Shown: positions 8,183-15,245 of the stretch, piece after piece
Layout: the number at the start of each line of letters is the position of its first letter
Numbering within the stretch: the stretch's first letter is position 1
From: a virus
Length of the DNA: 22,976 bases
IMG/VR virus record: IMGVR_UViG_3300041955_000731
Span: 1-22,976 of that record
Strand: one strand, 5' to 3'
Made by a program: the position numbers and the translations under genes
Notes under the pieces: generated by a model
Told to the model about the DNA's origin: nothing
Database searches by the model: none
What the model saw: only the letters and a program-made list of their open reading frames with translations

Positions 8183-8457
8183 CCTTAAAACTGGACGGTA
8201 AACCTCTCTTGGTCGATCACTCCTGGGTGCCGCGAGCCGTTAAGGTGCTCGGCCGCATGCCATCTGATTCATTTTTCTCATTGCGCGAACTGGCCAAAAA
8301 GTTAGGCATCTCACCGGAGACCGTCTGCCACGGCGCCCAGCGCCTTAAGCAATGGCGTTTACGTGTCGGATCGAAATATTATTACGGTTCACAGTCGGGG
8401 ATCGCAGCGCTAAGGAGGGAACTTGAAGCTCAGCGAAATTCTGGCACCGCAGAATGA
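8155..8457 (+). CDS. Winged-helix DNA-binding protein
   Basis: 100 residues, overlapping the previous gene by 28 bases. After a basic N-terminus it contains 'FFSLRELAKKLGISPETVCHGAQRLKQWRLRVGSKYYYG': a helix-turn-helix ('LAKKLGISPETVCHGAQRL') followed by a short beta wing. That is the shape of small phage transcription or replication-accessory proteins. The C-terminal helix 'GIAALRRELEAQRNSG' may dimerise. Its target is not evident. Confidence 0.65.
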   Translation: MDKRKRATVTLKLDGKPLLVDHSWVPRAVKVLGRMPSDSFFSLRELAKKLGISPETVCHGAQRLKQWRLRVGSKYYYGSQSGIAALRRELEAQRNSGTAE

Positions 8458-9328
8458 ATTGCAAGAACTGGCGAGCGAGGATCTGCGAGCCAAAATCCAA
8501 CGCGCCAAAGGCAATCGAAAACATGTGGCTAGGATATCCCGCCCCTCCGGGCGCAGCGAGTTCCCCGAACTTTTCGTGGATGTGCCATCTACCTGGCCCT
8601 ATGTAGACATTGCTCCTCTGTACGATGTTCATCGCGGCCACTCGAAACATCTGGATGCGCTGTTTTCCCGCCATGTCGCCTGGATGCTGCGCAATCCGTA
8701 TTTGTTGACGTTCGACGGCGGCGACTTCTCGGAGTTCGCTTCGAAGCTGAGCGTCGGAGCGGGAGTGTACGAGCAACGCCTCCAACCGGACAAGCAGTTC
8801 GAGGATGCACTACTGATTCAAGCCAAGTTATGGCGGAAGATGCTCTTCAAGCTGCCGGGCAACCACGAGCGGCGCGCCTCGATACTTGGGCTTGATTTGG
8901 CTATGTGGATCGCGACATGGCTAGGTATTCCCTATTTCCCAGATTTTTGCTTTTGCACGATTAGGTTCGCCGGTAATAATTTCCGCATTCTGGGCCATCA
9001 CGGGACCGGTGCTTCGACCACCGCGGGGGCTCAGCGGATGGCAGCGCGTAAAATGCTGCCCTGGGCTAAAGTTTTTGATGTGTTTTGGACGGGGCATTTA
9101 CACGCCGACCTGGTTGATAAGGTTTACCAAATCGACCACGACCAGAAGACAGGGAGGGCCTTCGAGCGGACCGGACTGATCATCATCGCGCCCTCGTACC
9201 TCGGCTATTTCGGCACCTACGCCGCGCAGAAGATGTACCCGCCCGGCAGTCCCGGAATGTTACCAATCCGCTTGCAGCGCGATGGGCGTATTGATGCGAG
9301 CGTTCATGCGCGCGGACGAAGGTTATAG
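8423..9328 (+). CDS. Calcineurin-like metallophosphoesterase
   Basis: Start is TTG 8423, supported by AAGGAGG at 8412-8418. The full metal-binding set is present: Asp68-x-His70 ('PLYDVHRGH'), Gly-Asp101 ('FDGGDFSE'), Gly-Asn147-His148-Glu149 ('LPGNHERR'), 'ILGHHGTGAST' at about 189-199, and Gly224-His-x-His ('WTGHLHADL'). About 301 residues, typical of phage-encoded Mre11/SbcD-type or calcineurin-like enzymes. These hydrolyse phosphodiester or phosphomonoester bonds on DNA, RNA, nucleotides or proteins. No SbcC-like partner is adjacent, so a nucleotide or RNA phosphatase role is as likely as DNA processing. Substrate is unknown. Confidence 0.87.
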   Translation: MKLSEILAPQNELQELASEDLRAKIQRAKGNRKHVARISRPSGRSEFPELFVDVPSTWPYVDIAPLYDVHRGHSKHLDALFSRHVAWMLRNPYLLTFDGGDFSEFASKLSVGAGVYEQRLQPDKQFEDALLIQAKLWRKMLFKLPGNHERRASILGLDLAMWIATWLGIPYFPDFCFCTIRFAGNNFRILGHHGTGASTTAGAQRMAARKMLPWAKVFDVFWTGHLHADLVDKVYQIDHDQKTGRAFERTGLIIIAPSYLGYFGTYAAQKMYPPGSPGMLPIRLQRDGRIDASVHARGRRL

Positions 9329-9330
9329 CT

Positions 9331-9358
9331 GCGAATTAACGCAGATCTCCGCAGATTG
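9331..9358. repeat. GCAGAT-rich intergenic sequence resembling a dispersed repeat
   Basis: ACGCAGAT followed three bases later by CGCAGAT lies in the 47-base gap after the phosphoesterase gene. This wording resembles dispersed intergenic repeats I recall from Acidobacteriota, Verrucomicrobiota and Planctomycetota genomes. One short copy only, so this is a weak call. Confidence 0.35.
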
Positions 9359-9375
9359 GAAAAGGCGAGGCTACG

Positions 9376-9696
9376 GTGGCAAAATTTTTGATCATAAACG
9401 GCGTGAAGTTCCGGCCGGGCGAGATCGAGTGGGAAGACGCGTGCACGATGATGCGCTCCGAACTTCCACCTTTCTTTGACTTGCGACGGGGAAGCAAAAC
9501 CATCGGCAAAGTTGTTACCAGCGTTGGTCTCGTTGCGCGCGTTGGCATTTATTGGATTGTGATTTCTGAGCATGGAAGCGCGGAGGATATTTTCGATTAC
9601 ACGCTGGTGCCCATGCGGTCTAAAATTAAAGTGATGTGGACTGGCGGTCCAGCAGGGGCGCCCGCAAAAGTGAAAAGATCGGAGCGTACAAAGTGA
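9376..9696 (+). CDS. Hypothetical protein
   Basis: 106 residues from GTG 9376 with GGCGAGG at 9364-9370 as ribosome binding site. Mixed alpha/beta composition: 'FLIINGVKFRPGEIEWEDA', 'SKTIGKVVTSVGLVARVGIYWIVIS', then a Lys/Arg-rich tail. There are no Cys, His clusters or helix-turn-helix pattern. I do not recognise a family. It lies between the metallophosphoesterase and the DNA methyltransferase block in what looks like one transcription unit. Confidence 0.65.
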   Translation: MAKFLIINGVKFRPGEIEWEDACTMMRSELPPFFDLRRGSKTIGKVVTSVGLVARVGIYWIVISEHGSAEDIFDYTLVPMRSKIKVMWTGGPAGAPAKVKRSERTK

Positions 9697-9708
9697 CGAG
9701 CCATCCCA

Positions 9709-9867
9709 ATGTGCATCCCGCGCGGAGGGCTCTATATTTACATCAATCGAGAGGACGTTGCGGCATTCGTTCTAACTTCGCGGGAGGCGTTGGCCCTGGC
9801 AAGATTTAAAGATATAATTCCCAAAAATTTGGGACTTATATACTTAACTCCCTCGGATGAAAAATGA
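9709..9867 (+). CDS. 52-residue hypothetical protein
   Basis: ATG 9709 to TGA 9865-9867 encodes 'MCIPRGGLYIYINREDVAAF' followed by 'VLTSREALALARFKDIIPKN' and 'LGLIYLTPSDEK'. The composition is protein-like, and the last four bases (ATGA) overlap the start of the adenine methyltransferase, as at other junctions here. The possible ribosome site is weak. A promoter and palindrome (9790-9834) lie inside its 3' half, so the DNA may do double duty. No family recognised. Confidence 0.6.
   Translation: MCIPRGGLYIYINREDVAAFVLTSREALALARFKDIIPKNLGLIYLTPSDEK
9790..9834 (+). promoter_or_regulatory. Promoter with overlapping palindrome (repeat copy 1)
   Basis: TTGGCC (9790-9795), a 17-base spacer and TATAAT (9813-9818) make a good sigma70-type promoter reading toward the adenine methyltransferase. 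TCCCAAA (9819-9825) and TTTGGGA (9828-9834) form a perfect 7-bp inverted repeat around AA, covering the expected transcription start, as a repressor operator would. The 18 bases TATAATTCCCAAAAATTT recur at 10354-10371. Confidence 0.5.
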
Positions 9868-10349
9868 CGCAGTTGGCTATTAAGAAACTCAACACGAGCG
9901 ATGATTTTCTAACGCCGCCGAATATCGTGAGGGCGATGGGTGATTTTGATCTCGATCCCTGTGCATCGGGACGGCAAGAGAATCCATTGGCAAGGCACCA
10001 GTACAGGTTCCCGGAGGACAACGGGCTGCTGCTTCCCTGGGACGGGTCGGTTTTTGTTAATCCTCCATTCTCCGAACTTCAGTCATGGGTTAACCGATTT
10101 GTTTTGCACGCAGACGGCGTACTTCTCGTCCCTGCTCGGGTTGAGGTTTCGTGGTTCTGGAAGCTCTGGAGACATTCCGACGCCATTTTTTTCACAAAAG
10201 GTCCGGTGAAATACATCTGCCCAGAGGGGAAATCCCCCCCCCGGTTTTTCGGAGGGGCGTTTTGCGCGATGGGATTGCAGAACGTCCCACGGCTGTATAA
10301 AATCCCACTGAAGGGCGTTTTGATTACAGCAAAGGAGCTAAGGGAGTGA
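9864..10349 (+). CDS. Phage DNA N6-adenine methyltransferase (Dam-type)
   Basis: 161 residues. 'DDFLTPPNIVRAM' at 13-25 and 'FDLDPCAS' at 28-35 are signature elements of the phage N-6-adenine methyltransferase family (PF05869 type). The catalytic motif IV is 'VNPPFS' (Asn66-Pro-Pro-Phe69). 'SPPRFFGGAFCAMG' near 128-142 matches the family's C-terminal part. It transfers a methyl group from S-adenosylmethionine to adenine N6, usually in GATC-like sites, protecting phage DNA from restriction. The start is an ATGA overlap with the small gene upstream. A run of nine C (10234-10242) inside the gene could be slippage-prone. Confidence 0.9.
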   Translation: MTQLAIKKLNTSDDFLTPPNIVRAMGDFDLDPCASGRQENPLARHQYRFPEDNGLLLPWDGSVFVNPPFSELQSWVNRFVLHADGVLLVPARVEVSWFWKLWRHSDAIFFTKGPVKYICPEGKSPPRFFGGAFCAMGLQNVPRLYKIPLKGVLITAKELRE

Positions 10350-10353
10350 AGTA

Positions 10354-10383
10354 TATAATTCCCAAAAATTTTATGGGATTTTC
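10354..10383 (+). repeat. AT-rich start-site repeat, copy 2
   Basis: The first 18 bases (10354-10371) match copy 1. The 20 bases AAAAATTTTATGGGATTTTC (10364-10383) match copy 3 exactly. TCCCA (10360-10364) and TGGGA (10374-10378) form its palindromic arms. The ATG at 10373 opens a six-codon frame 'MGFSGQ' whose stop overlaps the HNH start as ATGA. It could be a regulatory leader or a relic of a duplicated gene start. TATAAT is present at 10354-10359 but no -35 box is found. Confidence 0.7.
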
Positions 10384-10389
10384 TGGGCA

Positions 10390-10833
10390 ATGAATCTAAC
10401 CAAGCAGCAGCGCTGCGATCTTCGAATGAAATTTGGCGGTAGGTGTGCGTACTGCGGGATCGAGCTGCCGGAAAGGGGCTGGCACGCAGACCACGTAGAG
10501 CCAGTTGATCGCGTTCTGAAAATGGCGACCGATAGGCTGGGCAACTCAAAGTTCGTCGCCAGCGGACAATTGCGAAATCGCGAGGCAGACACCATCGAGA
10601 ATCTTTTTCCCGCCTGTGCCCCATGCAACATAGACAAGCGCTCGTCACCGCTTTACATCTGGCGCAAACGTCTGGAGGACCTAGCGAATAACTGTAGGCG
10701 AACCGTCTCTGCATTCCGGCATGCCGAGAGATTTGGGCGTGTGACCATCGTAAATGGACCGGTCATTTTCTGGTTCGAGAAATACCAAGCGAGCGCTAGG
10801 GAGACCGCCGCGCCCATGAGGTTATTTCCATGA
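10390..10833 (+). CDS. HNH endonuclease
   Basis: 147 residues. Zinc-binding Cys19-x2-Cys22 ('GRCAYCGIEL'), the catalytic pair Asp34-His35 ('WHADHVEPV'), Asn71 and Cys76-x2-Cys79 in 'IENLFPACAPCNIDKRSS' form a complete HNH motif. The remaining about 55 residues are basic and helical. The gene sits between two DNA methyltransferases and, with the small frame after it, is bracketed by exact 20-bp direct repeats (10364-10383 and 10953-10972), suggesting it may be an inserted free-standing nuclease. Alternatively it could act together with the methyltransferases as a restriction-like pair. Its own start overlaps the six-codon leader frame. Confidence 0.9.
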   Translation: MNLTKQQRCDLRMKFGGRCAYCGIELPERGWHADHVEPVDRVLKMATDRLGNSKFVASGQLRNREADTIENLFPACAPCNIDKRSSPLYIWRKRLEDLANNCRRTVSAFRHAERFGRVTIVNGPVIFWFEKYQASARETAAPMRLFP

Positions 10834-10940
10834 ACGTCTTGCCCCTCCTCCTGACAAAAGTTCTATTTCTAGCGGTAGGTCTGATGTTGGCGGTCTAGTA
10901 CTACGGCGACATCACAAGGGGCGGTCCGAAGGCCGCGTAA
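10830..10940 (+). pseudogene. Small transmembrane protein frame interrupted by an amber codon
   Basis: ATG 10830 overlaps the HNH stop (ATGA). It encodes 'MNVLPLLLTKVLFLAVGLML' plus 'AV', then TAG (10896-10898), then continues in frame as 'YYGDITRGGPKAA' to TAA 10938-10940. The TAA lies directly before the ribosome-binding stretch of the next gene, as expected if the full 36-codon frame was once, or is still, the gene. A single TGG-to-TAG change would explain it. The product would be one membrane helix with a short polar tail. Sequencing error, a recent nonsense mutation or amber readthrough are all possible, as is a genuine 22-residue peptide. Confidence 0.5.
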
Positions 10941-10948
10941 GAAGGGGA

Positions 10949-10972
10949 CCCTAAAAATTTTATGGGATTTTC
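10949..10972 (+). repeat. AT-rich start-site repeat, copy 3
   Basis: AAAAATTTTATGGGATTTTC (10953-10972) is identical to copy 2 and contains the ATG and first codons of the C5-methyltransferase. CCC (10949-10951) and GGG (10964-10966) flank an AT-rich centre. GAAGGGG at 10941-10947 supplies a ribosome site. Its position over the initiation region would allow translational or transcriptional control. Confidence 0.7.
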
Positions 10973-11660
10973 CCGGCCATTAGCGATTGACCTCTTCTGC
11001 GGACTCGGCGGATGGGCCGAAGGGTTTCTCGCCGAGGGTTACGACTGCATCGGGTTCGACATTGAGAGGCATGATTACGGAACGGGTGGCTATCCGGGCT
11101 GGCTGATGCTTCAGGATGTACTCACCCTCCACGGCTCGCAGTTCAAGGATGCGGTCGTCATCGTGGCGTCGCCCCCCTGCCAAGCGTACAGCTACCGTGC
11201 GATGCCCTGGAGACGTGCGAAAGCTCTCCCGCCACCAGACAACTCACTTTTCGATGCCTGCTTCCGAATCCAGCGGGAGGCGTGCGAAGCCGCAGGCCAT
11301 CACATCCCCCTGATTGTGGAGAATGTGCGGGGGGCGCAGAAGTGGGTCGGTCGGGCAGCTTGGAATTTTGGAAGTTACTACCTGTGGGGCGACGTTCCGG
11401 CACTTATGCCCCTGACTTTCCGCGCGCAGAAATTCAATCCCGACGGCACTCGGCGTCCTTCGGGCTCATGGTTTAAGATTGCGGACAGTAAAAATCGCGG
11501 GCAAAAGAACGCTCGCAACTGGTGGTCCGGCAGCGCAGGGAGCCTATCCGCCACGACTTCATCGCACAGCGCCGACCGCAAACGCGCTTCCGCCATAATT
11601 GCGAAGATTCCCTTCCCATTGGCCCGGCACATCGCGAGAGTGTTCAAACCTTATACCTGA
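10962..11660 (+). CDS. DNA C5-cytosine methyltransferase (short phage form)
   Basis: 232 residues. Motif I 'AIDLFCGLGGWAEGF' (8-22) binds S-adenosylmethionine, 'GFDIE' (31-35) is motif II, motif IV 'ASPPCQAYS' carries the catalytic Cys73, and motif VI 'IVENVRG' (118-124) follows. The stretch after about 125 ('FGSYYLWGDVP', 'WWSGSAGSLSATTSSHSADR') holds little room for a target-recognition domain, and the protein is shorter than typical 300-400-residue enzymes. The last helix 'IPFPLARHIARVF' resembles motif X. It methylates cytosine C5, presumably to evade restriction or as the first step of a larger modification. Together with the adenine enzyme it forms a two-methylase block. Confidence 0.88.
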   Translation: MGFSRPLAIDLFCGLGGWAEGFLAEGYDCIGFDIERHDYGTGGYPGWLMLQDVLTLHGSQFKDAVVIVASPPCQAYSYRAMPWRRAKALPPPDNSLFDACFRIQREACEAAGHHIPLIVENVRGAQKWVGRAAWNFGSYYLWGDVPALMPLTFRAQKFNPDGTRRPSGSWFKIADSKNRGQKNARNWWSGSAGSLSATTSSHSADRKRASAIIAKIPFPLARHIARVFKPYT

Positions 11661-11675
11661 GAGCCAAGGAGGAAA

Positions 11676-13181
11676 ATGCGGGAAGAAAACAGGATCATCC
11701 AATCGCTTTGGATCGGGAATGAACTCTCGCCCATGGAGCGTGGTTGCCTAAAAAGCTTCCTGCGCCATGGACACGAGTTTCATCTTTATCTTTACGCTCC
11801 CATGGGAGGGGTCCCTGAAGGTGTAAAAATCAAGGACGCTGAAGCGATTTTACCGCACAGCGAAGTCGCGCGTTATCGCACGCTGGCAAATTTTTCCGAC
11901 GTGTTTCGCTATCGCCTGATTCAGCAAACGCATATCCCTTGGTGGGTGGACCTGGACGTTTTCTGTTTACGGCCGCTTGATTTTGGGGACCCCTATGTAT
12001 TTGCAAGTGAGGATACCTATGCGCGCCTGGGCGTCAAACAATTGGTGAATGGCTGCATTATGAAAGCTGATCCGGACGGGCCGCTGCTGGCCGCAGCCCT
12101 CGCACGTTGTGCCCAGCAGGAACCGCAAAGGCCAAACGGAAAATTGCTTAAGGGGCTGCTCGCGTTTGGCCCCGAACTTCTCACGGACTTGACACGGGAA
12201 CTAAAGCTAGAGAAGTACGTTCACGCTGCCAACGTATTCAATCCGGTCGCGGTGGGCGAAACACCGCGAAAATTTCTTGATCCGCAAGGCTTCGATCCCG
12301 GAGACGCATATGCAGCCCACGCGTTTCGTTCGTGCTGGGGAAGGCAAGGCCGCGGGCCGGGTCCCCCGGGGTGTTTTTACAATAAACTGCTTGGAATACC
12401 CCGCCCGACTAAAGTGCTCATTGCAATTTTCACATGCGCTAAAAACAGTGCGCGACTGAACGCCCTGGAGCGCACATGGCTACCCGTGGCAAGGGGCGCG
12501 GGATATCGCGTCCAAATTTTTGATGGAGCGTATCTTGACGTACCGGACACTTACGCTTTTTTGCCGCTTAAAGACCGTGGAATTTTTAACTTTGCCCTCT
12601 CAACAGGCTACGCCGGCTTACTGAAGTGCGATGATGACACATTTCTTCGGATCTCTCAATTAGTTAAACTGCCATTAGAGGCGGTTGATTATGCGGGCGC
12701 GCGCTGCCGGGCAAACCAGCTTGGGCGCCCCTGCTCGGGCGGCAATGGATTGCCATACGAGCAATTTCCGGCCAGTTATCCTCCAGGGACATTTCCGCAC
12801 GACTATGCGCAAGGCGGAGCAGTGTGGTTTTCAAGGCGCGCGATTTCGATTTTGGCCGAAGCGGATTTTAACGGTGATTGGGCTTGCGACCGTTGGGCGG
12901 GAAATGCGCTTGCAGGCGTAGGAATCAGGTTGACCGCACTGCCGGAATTTGTATGGTGTGGGCCATCGACGGCGAAGCCGGTGACTCCATGGACGCGCGA
13001 TTACGTTGCGGCAACCCAATTACCAACACCGGAAACGCTCGACCAATTAAAAGTCAATCCGCTCTGTTTCTGTAAAACTGAAATGCCAATACCCGGAAGC
13101 GCCAATCGAAACACGTTCCCCACGGGGCATTCCGGCGCCTGTCATTGCCGATGGTGCGAGGCGGCAAGACGGGGAAAATAA
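11676..13181 (+). CDS. Two-domain glycosyltransferase (GT32-like + GT31-like)
   Basis: 501 residues, start ATG 11676 after AAGGAGG (11666-11672). Residues about 1-230 resemble GT32/capsular-sugar transferases: 'IIQSLWIGNELSPMER', then 'FSDVFRYRLIQQ' and the nucleotide-sugar DxD motif 'PWWVDLDVFCLRPLD' (Asp92, Asp94). Residues about 262-440 resemble GT31 beta-1,3-galactosyltransferases: 'VLIAIFTCAKNSARLNALERT', a DDD motif in 'LKCDDDTFLRI' (Asp319-321), and 'YAQGGAVWFSRRA'. The tail carries a Cys/His cluster 'HSGACHCRWCEAARRGK'. It probably adds two sugars in sequence to one acceptor. The acceptor is unknown: modified bases, virion proteins or host surface glycans are all possible. The methylase genes directly upstream make DNA a candidate, but no hydroxylase is seen. 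Confidence 0.83.
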   Translation: MREENRIIQSLWIGNELSPMERGCLKSFLRHGHEFHLYLYAPMGGVPEGVKIKDAEAILPHSEVARYRTLANFSDVFRYRLIQQTHIPWWVDLDVFCLRPLDFGDPYVFASEDTYARLGVKQLVNGCIMKADPDGPLLAAALARCAQQEPQRPNGKLLKGLLAFGPELLTDLTRELKLEKYVHAANVFNPVAVGETPRKFLDPQGFDPGDAYAAHAFRSCWGRQGRGPGPPGCFYNKLLGIPRPTKVLIAIFTCAKNSARLNALERTWLPVARGAGYRVQIFDGAYLDVPDTYAFLPLKDRGIFNFALSTGYAGLLKCDDDTFLRISQLVKLPLEAVDYAGARCRANQLGRPCSGGNGLPYEQFPASYPPGTFPHDYAQGGAVWFSRRAISILAEADFNGDWACDRWAGNALAGVGIRLTALPEFVWCGPSTAKPVTPWTRDYVAATQLPTPETLDQLKVNPLCFCKTEMPIPGSANRNTFPTGHSGACHCRWCEAARRGK

Positions 13182-13235
13182 GAAAAGCAGGGCAAGGATA
13201 AGTTTTTAAGTAGCCTATCTGAGATTAAAGCTCAA

Positions 13236-15245
13236 ATGACAGATAAACCCCATCCCACGTGCGAGCAGATCGCGCGCAAGCTGTGGGGGTCACCACTAAA
13301 AACCGAACGCAGCGAACTTTATTGGCTCTGCCCACGGCACGAAGATCAGCATCCTTCATTCAAAATCAATCCCGAAAAAGACGTTTGGTTTTGCGGCCCG
13401 TGCGGGCTTCAGGGCGGTAATTGGTGGACACTGGCGGCGTTCGTCTCTGGCTTTGCGCCAGACGACAGGAAAAACATTGCTATTTGGCTAGCGGAAAAAG
13501 GCTTCGAGGGCGAAAGCGAAACCAAGCGCAAAAAGTCGAGCGCGCCGCGCGACCGCTTCGCCGATTCTGAGATTCTGCGTGAGTTTATCTATCGCGATGC
13601 GGTCGGCATACCGATTGCGAAGAAAACGCGGCGCGGATACGCCGATCCCAAGCGCGACCAGGAAATCAAAAAAGCAGGGCAAGCATTTAGGTGGTGGACC
13701 TGGCAAGAAAGCGCATGGACGCCCGGCTTGGGCAAAGACAAGCAAGCGGCGCTGCCCATGTATCGCGCGGGCGAGGCGTCGCAGGCGGGAAAAACGCGCG
13801 AAGAGCCGATAATCCTCACGGAAGGCGAACACGATGCCGAGGCGGCGGCATCATTGGGTTTGCAGAGTGTCAGCCCCGGTGGAACGGGGACGCTGCGCCA
13901 AAGGGATATTGAATTCCTCAAATGCCGGCACGTGGTGATTGTCGGCCACAGCGGATCGACGGCGGAGTTTGCCGACGCGCAAACCCGCGCCGCGCTGCTT
14001 CACAAATCCTGTGGTTCTGTCCGCCTGGTTTTCATTCCCAACTTCAAGGACTTGGCGCTTGCAATTGAAGCGGGATTTAGCCGCGACCTTTGGGATATAC
14101 TGCTCTCCGAAACCGAAGATTGGCATCCGCCCACCGGGCGGGAGCTATTTGCACAGACCCGCGCGGAGTTGCGGGCACATACGTGGATTTCAGAAGCACA
14201 AGAAATCACCTGTGCCCTTTGGGCGTGGCACACCCATGTTTTTGATGTTTGGGACGATACGCCATATTTGCATTTTACGTCGGCTGACGTAAGTTGCGGA
14301 AAAACCAAAACAATGAAGCTCGTGGGTTGCCTCTCGGCAAACCCCCGAGTGGCAGCCACAATCTCTTCCGCCGCAGTTTATCGAGTCATACAGTTGTGGC
14401 GCCCGACCTTGCTTTTCGATGAAGCGGACAACTTGATTAGAGGCGACTCCGAATTAGCACAAACAATTCTCGGAATCCTTAATTCTGGATCATCGGTTGG
14501 ATCTCCCGCCATCCGAATGGTTGGAACGGGAAGTAATATGATGCCCGAGGAATTTGACACGTTTGGCCCAAAAGCCTTCACAGCGGTAAATAAACTTCCA
14601 AGTTCGATTTCAAGTCGAAGCATTGTAATTAAAATGAAGCCGGCTCCCCCGAAAACACTTAAACCATTCCGCCTAAGAAAACTCCAAAAAGAATGCACAC
14701 CGTTACAGGCAGCGATTGGAGCATGGCTCAAACCCCGCAGGGCTGAATTGGAGTCGCTGGAGCCGGAGATTCCAGAAGCCCTACAATTCCGCGACGCTGA
14801 TATACACATGCCACTGTTAGCAATCGCACACCTCCTCGGTCAGGACATAGAAAAGCAAGCGACCGATGCGTTTTTAGAGATCTATGGCAAAACCAGCGAA
14901 GATGAGCGGAGCATTGGCCAGGAACTGCTGACCGATATTTGGAAGATCTGGTTGTATCCACAGGAAGAGCTCTTGACCGATCCGCCAGATAAGATTCAAT
15001 CCGATTATGTTCTAAACGAGTTATTAAAGATGCAGGATCGCATTTGGCCGAGATTTCACCGGTCAGGCCAGGGTCTAAATGCAAACGACCTATCACGCTT
15101 ACTGAAGAAATATGATATCAAGGCAAATCGAATATGGTTTGAGGATAAGCGATTACGCGGATATACGCTCGCCGAATTCATTCCAGTTTGGAAGTCGAGT
15201 TGTCCATGGTTAGAATTGCCTGGACATCCGACACAGAACACATAG
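13236..15245 (+). CDS. Replicative primase-helicase (CHC2 zinc finger, TOPRIM-like, DUF3631-type ATPase)
   Basis: 669 residues. Residues 32-56 form a CHC2-type zinc finger (Cys32-x2-His35, Cys53-x2-Cys56 in 'LCPRHEDQHPSF' and 'VWFCGPCGLQGG'). Residues about 188-270 resemble a TOPRIM fold with the Glu motif 'IILTEGEHDAEAAASLG', but the expected DxD motif reads 'VVIVGHSGSTAEF', lacking both acids. Residues about 340-560 resemble the DUF3631 helicase module: Walker A-like 'SADVSCGKTKTM', Walker B 'LLFDEADNLI', sensor-like 'FTAVNKLPSSISSRSIVI' and 'DADIHMPLLAIAHLLG'. It should unwind the replication fork and either synthesise primers or, given the altered TOPRIM, mainly act as loader/helicase. 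The iteron region directly downstream supports a replication role. Confidence 0.87.
   Translation: MTDKPHPTCEQIARKLWGSPLKTERSELYWLCPRHEDQHPSFKINPEKDVWFCGPCGLQGGNWWTLAAFVSGFAPDDRKNIAIWLAEKGFEGESETKRKKSSAPRDRFADSEILREFIYRDAVGIPIAKKTRRGYADPKRDQEIKKAGQAFRWWTWQESAWTPGLGKDKQAALPMYRAGEASQAGKTREEPIILTEGEHDAEAAASLGLQSVSPGGTGTLRQRDIEFLKCRHVVIVGHSGSTAEFADAQTRAALLHKSCGSVRLVFIPNFKDLALAIEAGFSRDLWDILLSETEDWHPPTGRELFAQTRAELRAHTWISEAQEITCALWAWHTHVFDVWDDTPYLHFTSADVSCGKTKTMKLVGCLSANPRVAATISSAAVYRVIQLWRPTLLFDEADNLIRGDSELAQTILGILNSGSSVGSPAIRMVGTGSNMMPEEFDTFGPKAFTAVNKLPSSISSRSIVIKMKPAPPKTLKPFRLRKLQKECTPLQAAIGAWLKPRRAELESLEPEIPEALQFRDADIHMPLLAIAHLLGQDIEKQATDAFLEIYGKTSEDERSIGQELLTDIWKIWLYPQEELLTDPPDKIQSDYVLNELLKMQDRIWPRFHRSGQGLNANDLSRLLKKYDIKANRIWFEDKRLRGYTLAEFIPVWKSSCPWLELPGHPTQNT

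Noticed and set aside
10354-10359. TATAAT before the HNH gene as a promoter like that at 9790
   Set aside because: No -35-like hexamer lies 16-18 bases upstream; the bases there are purine-rich. It may be a non-functional copy or depend on an activator.
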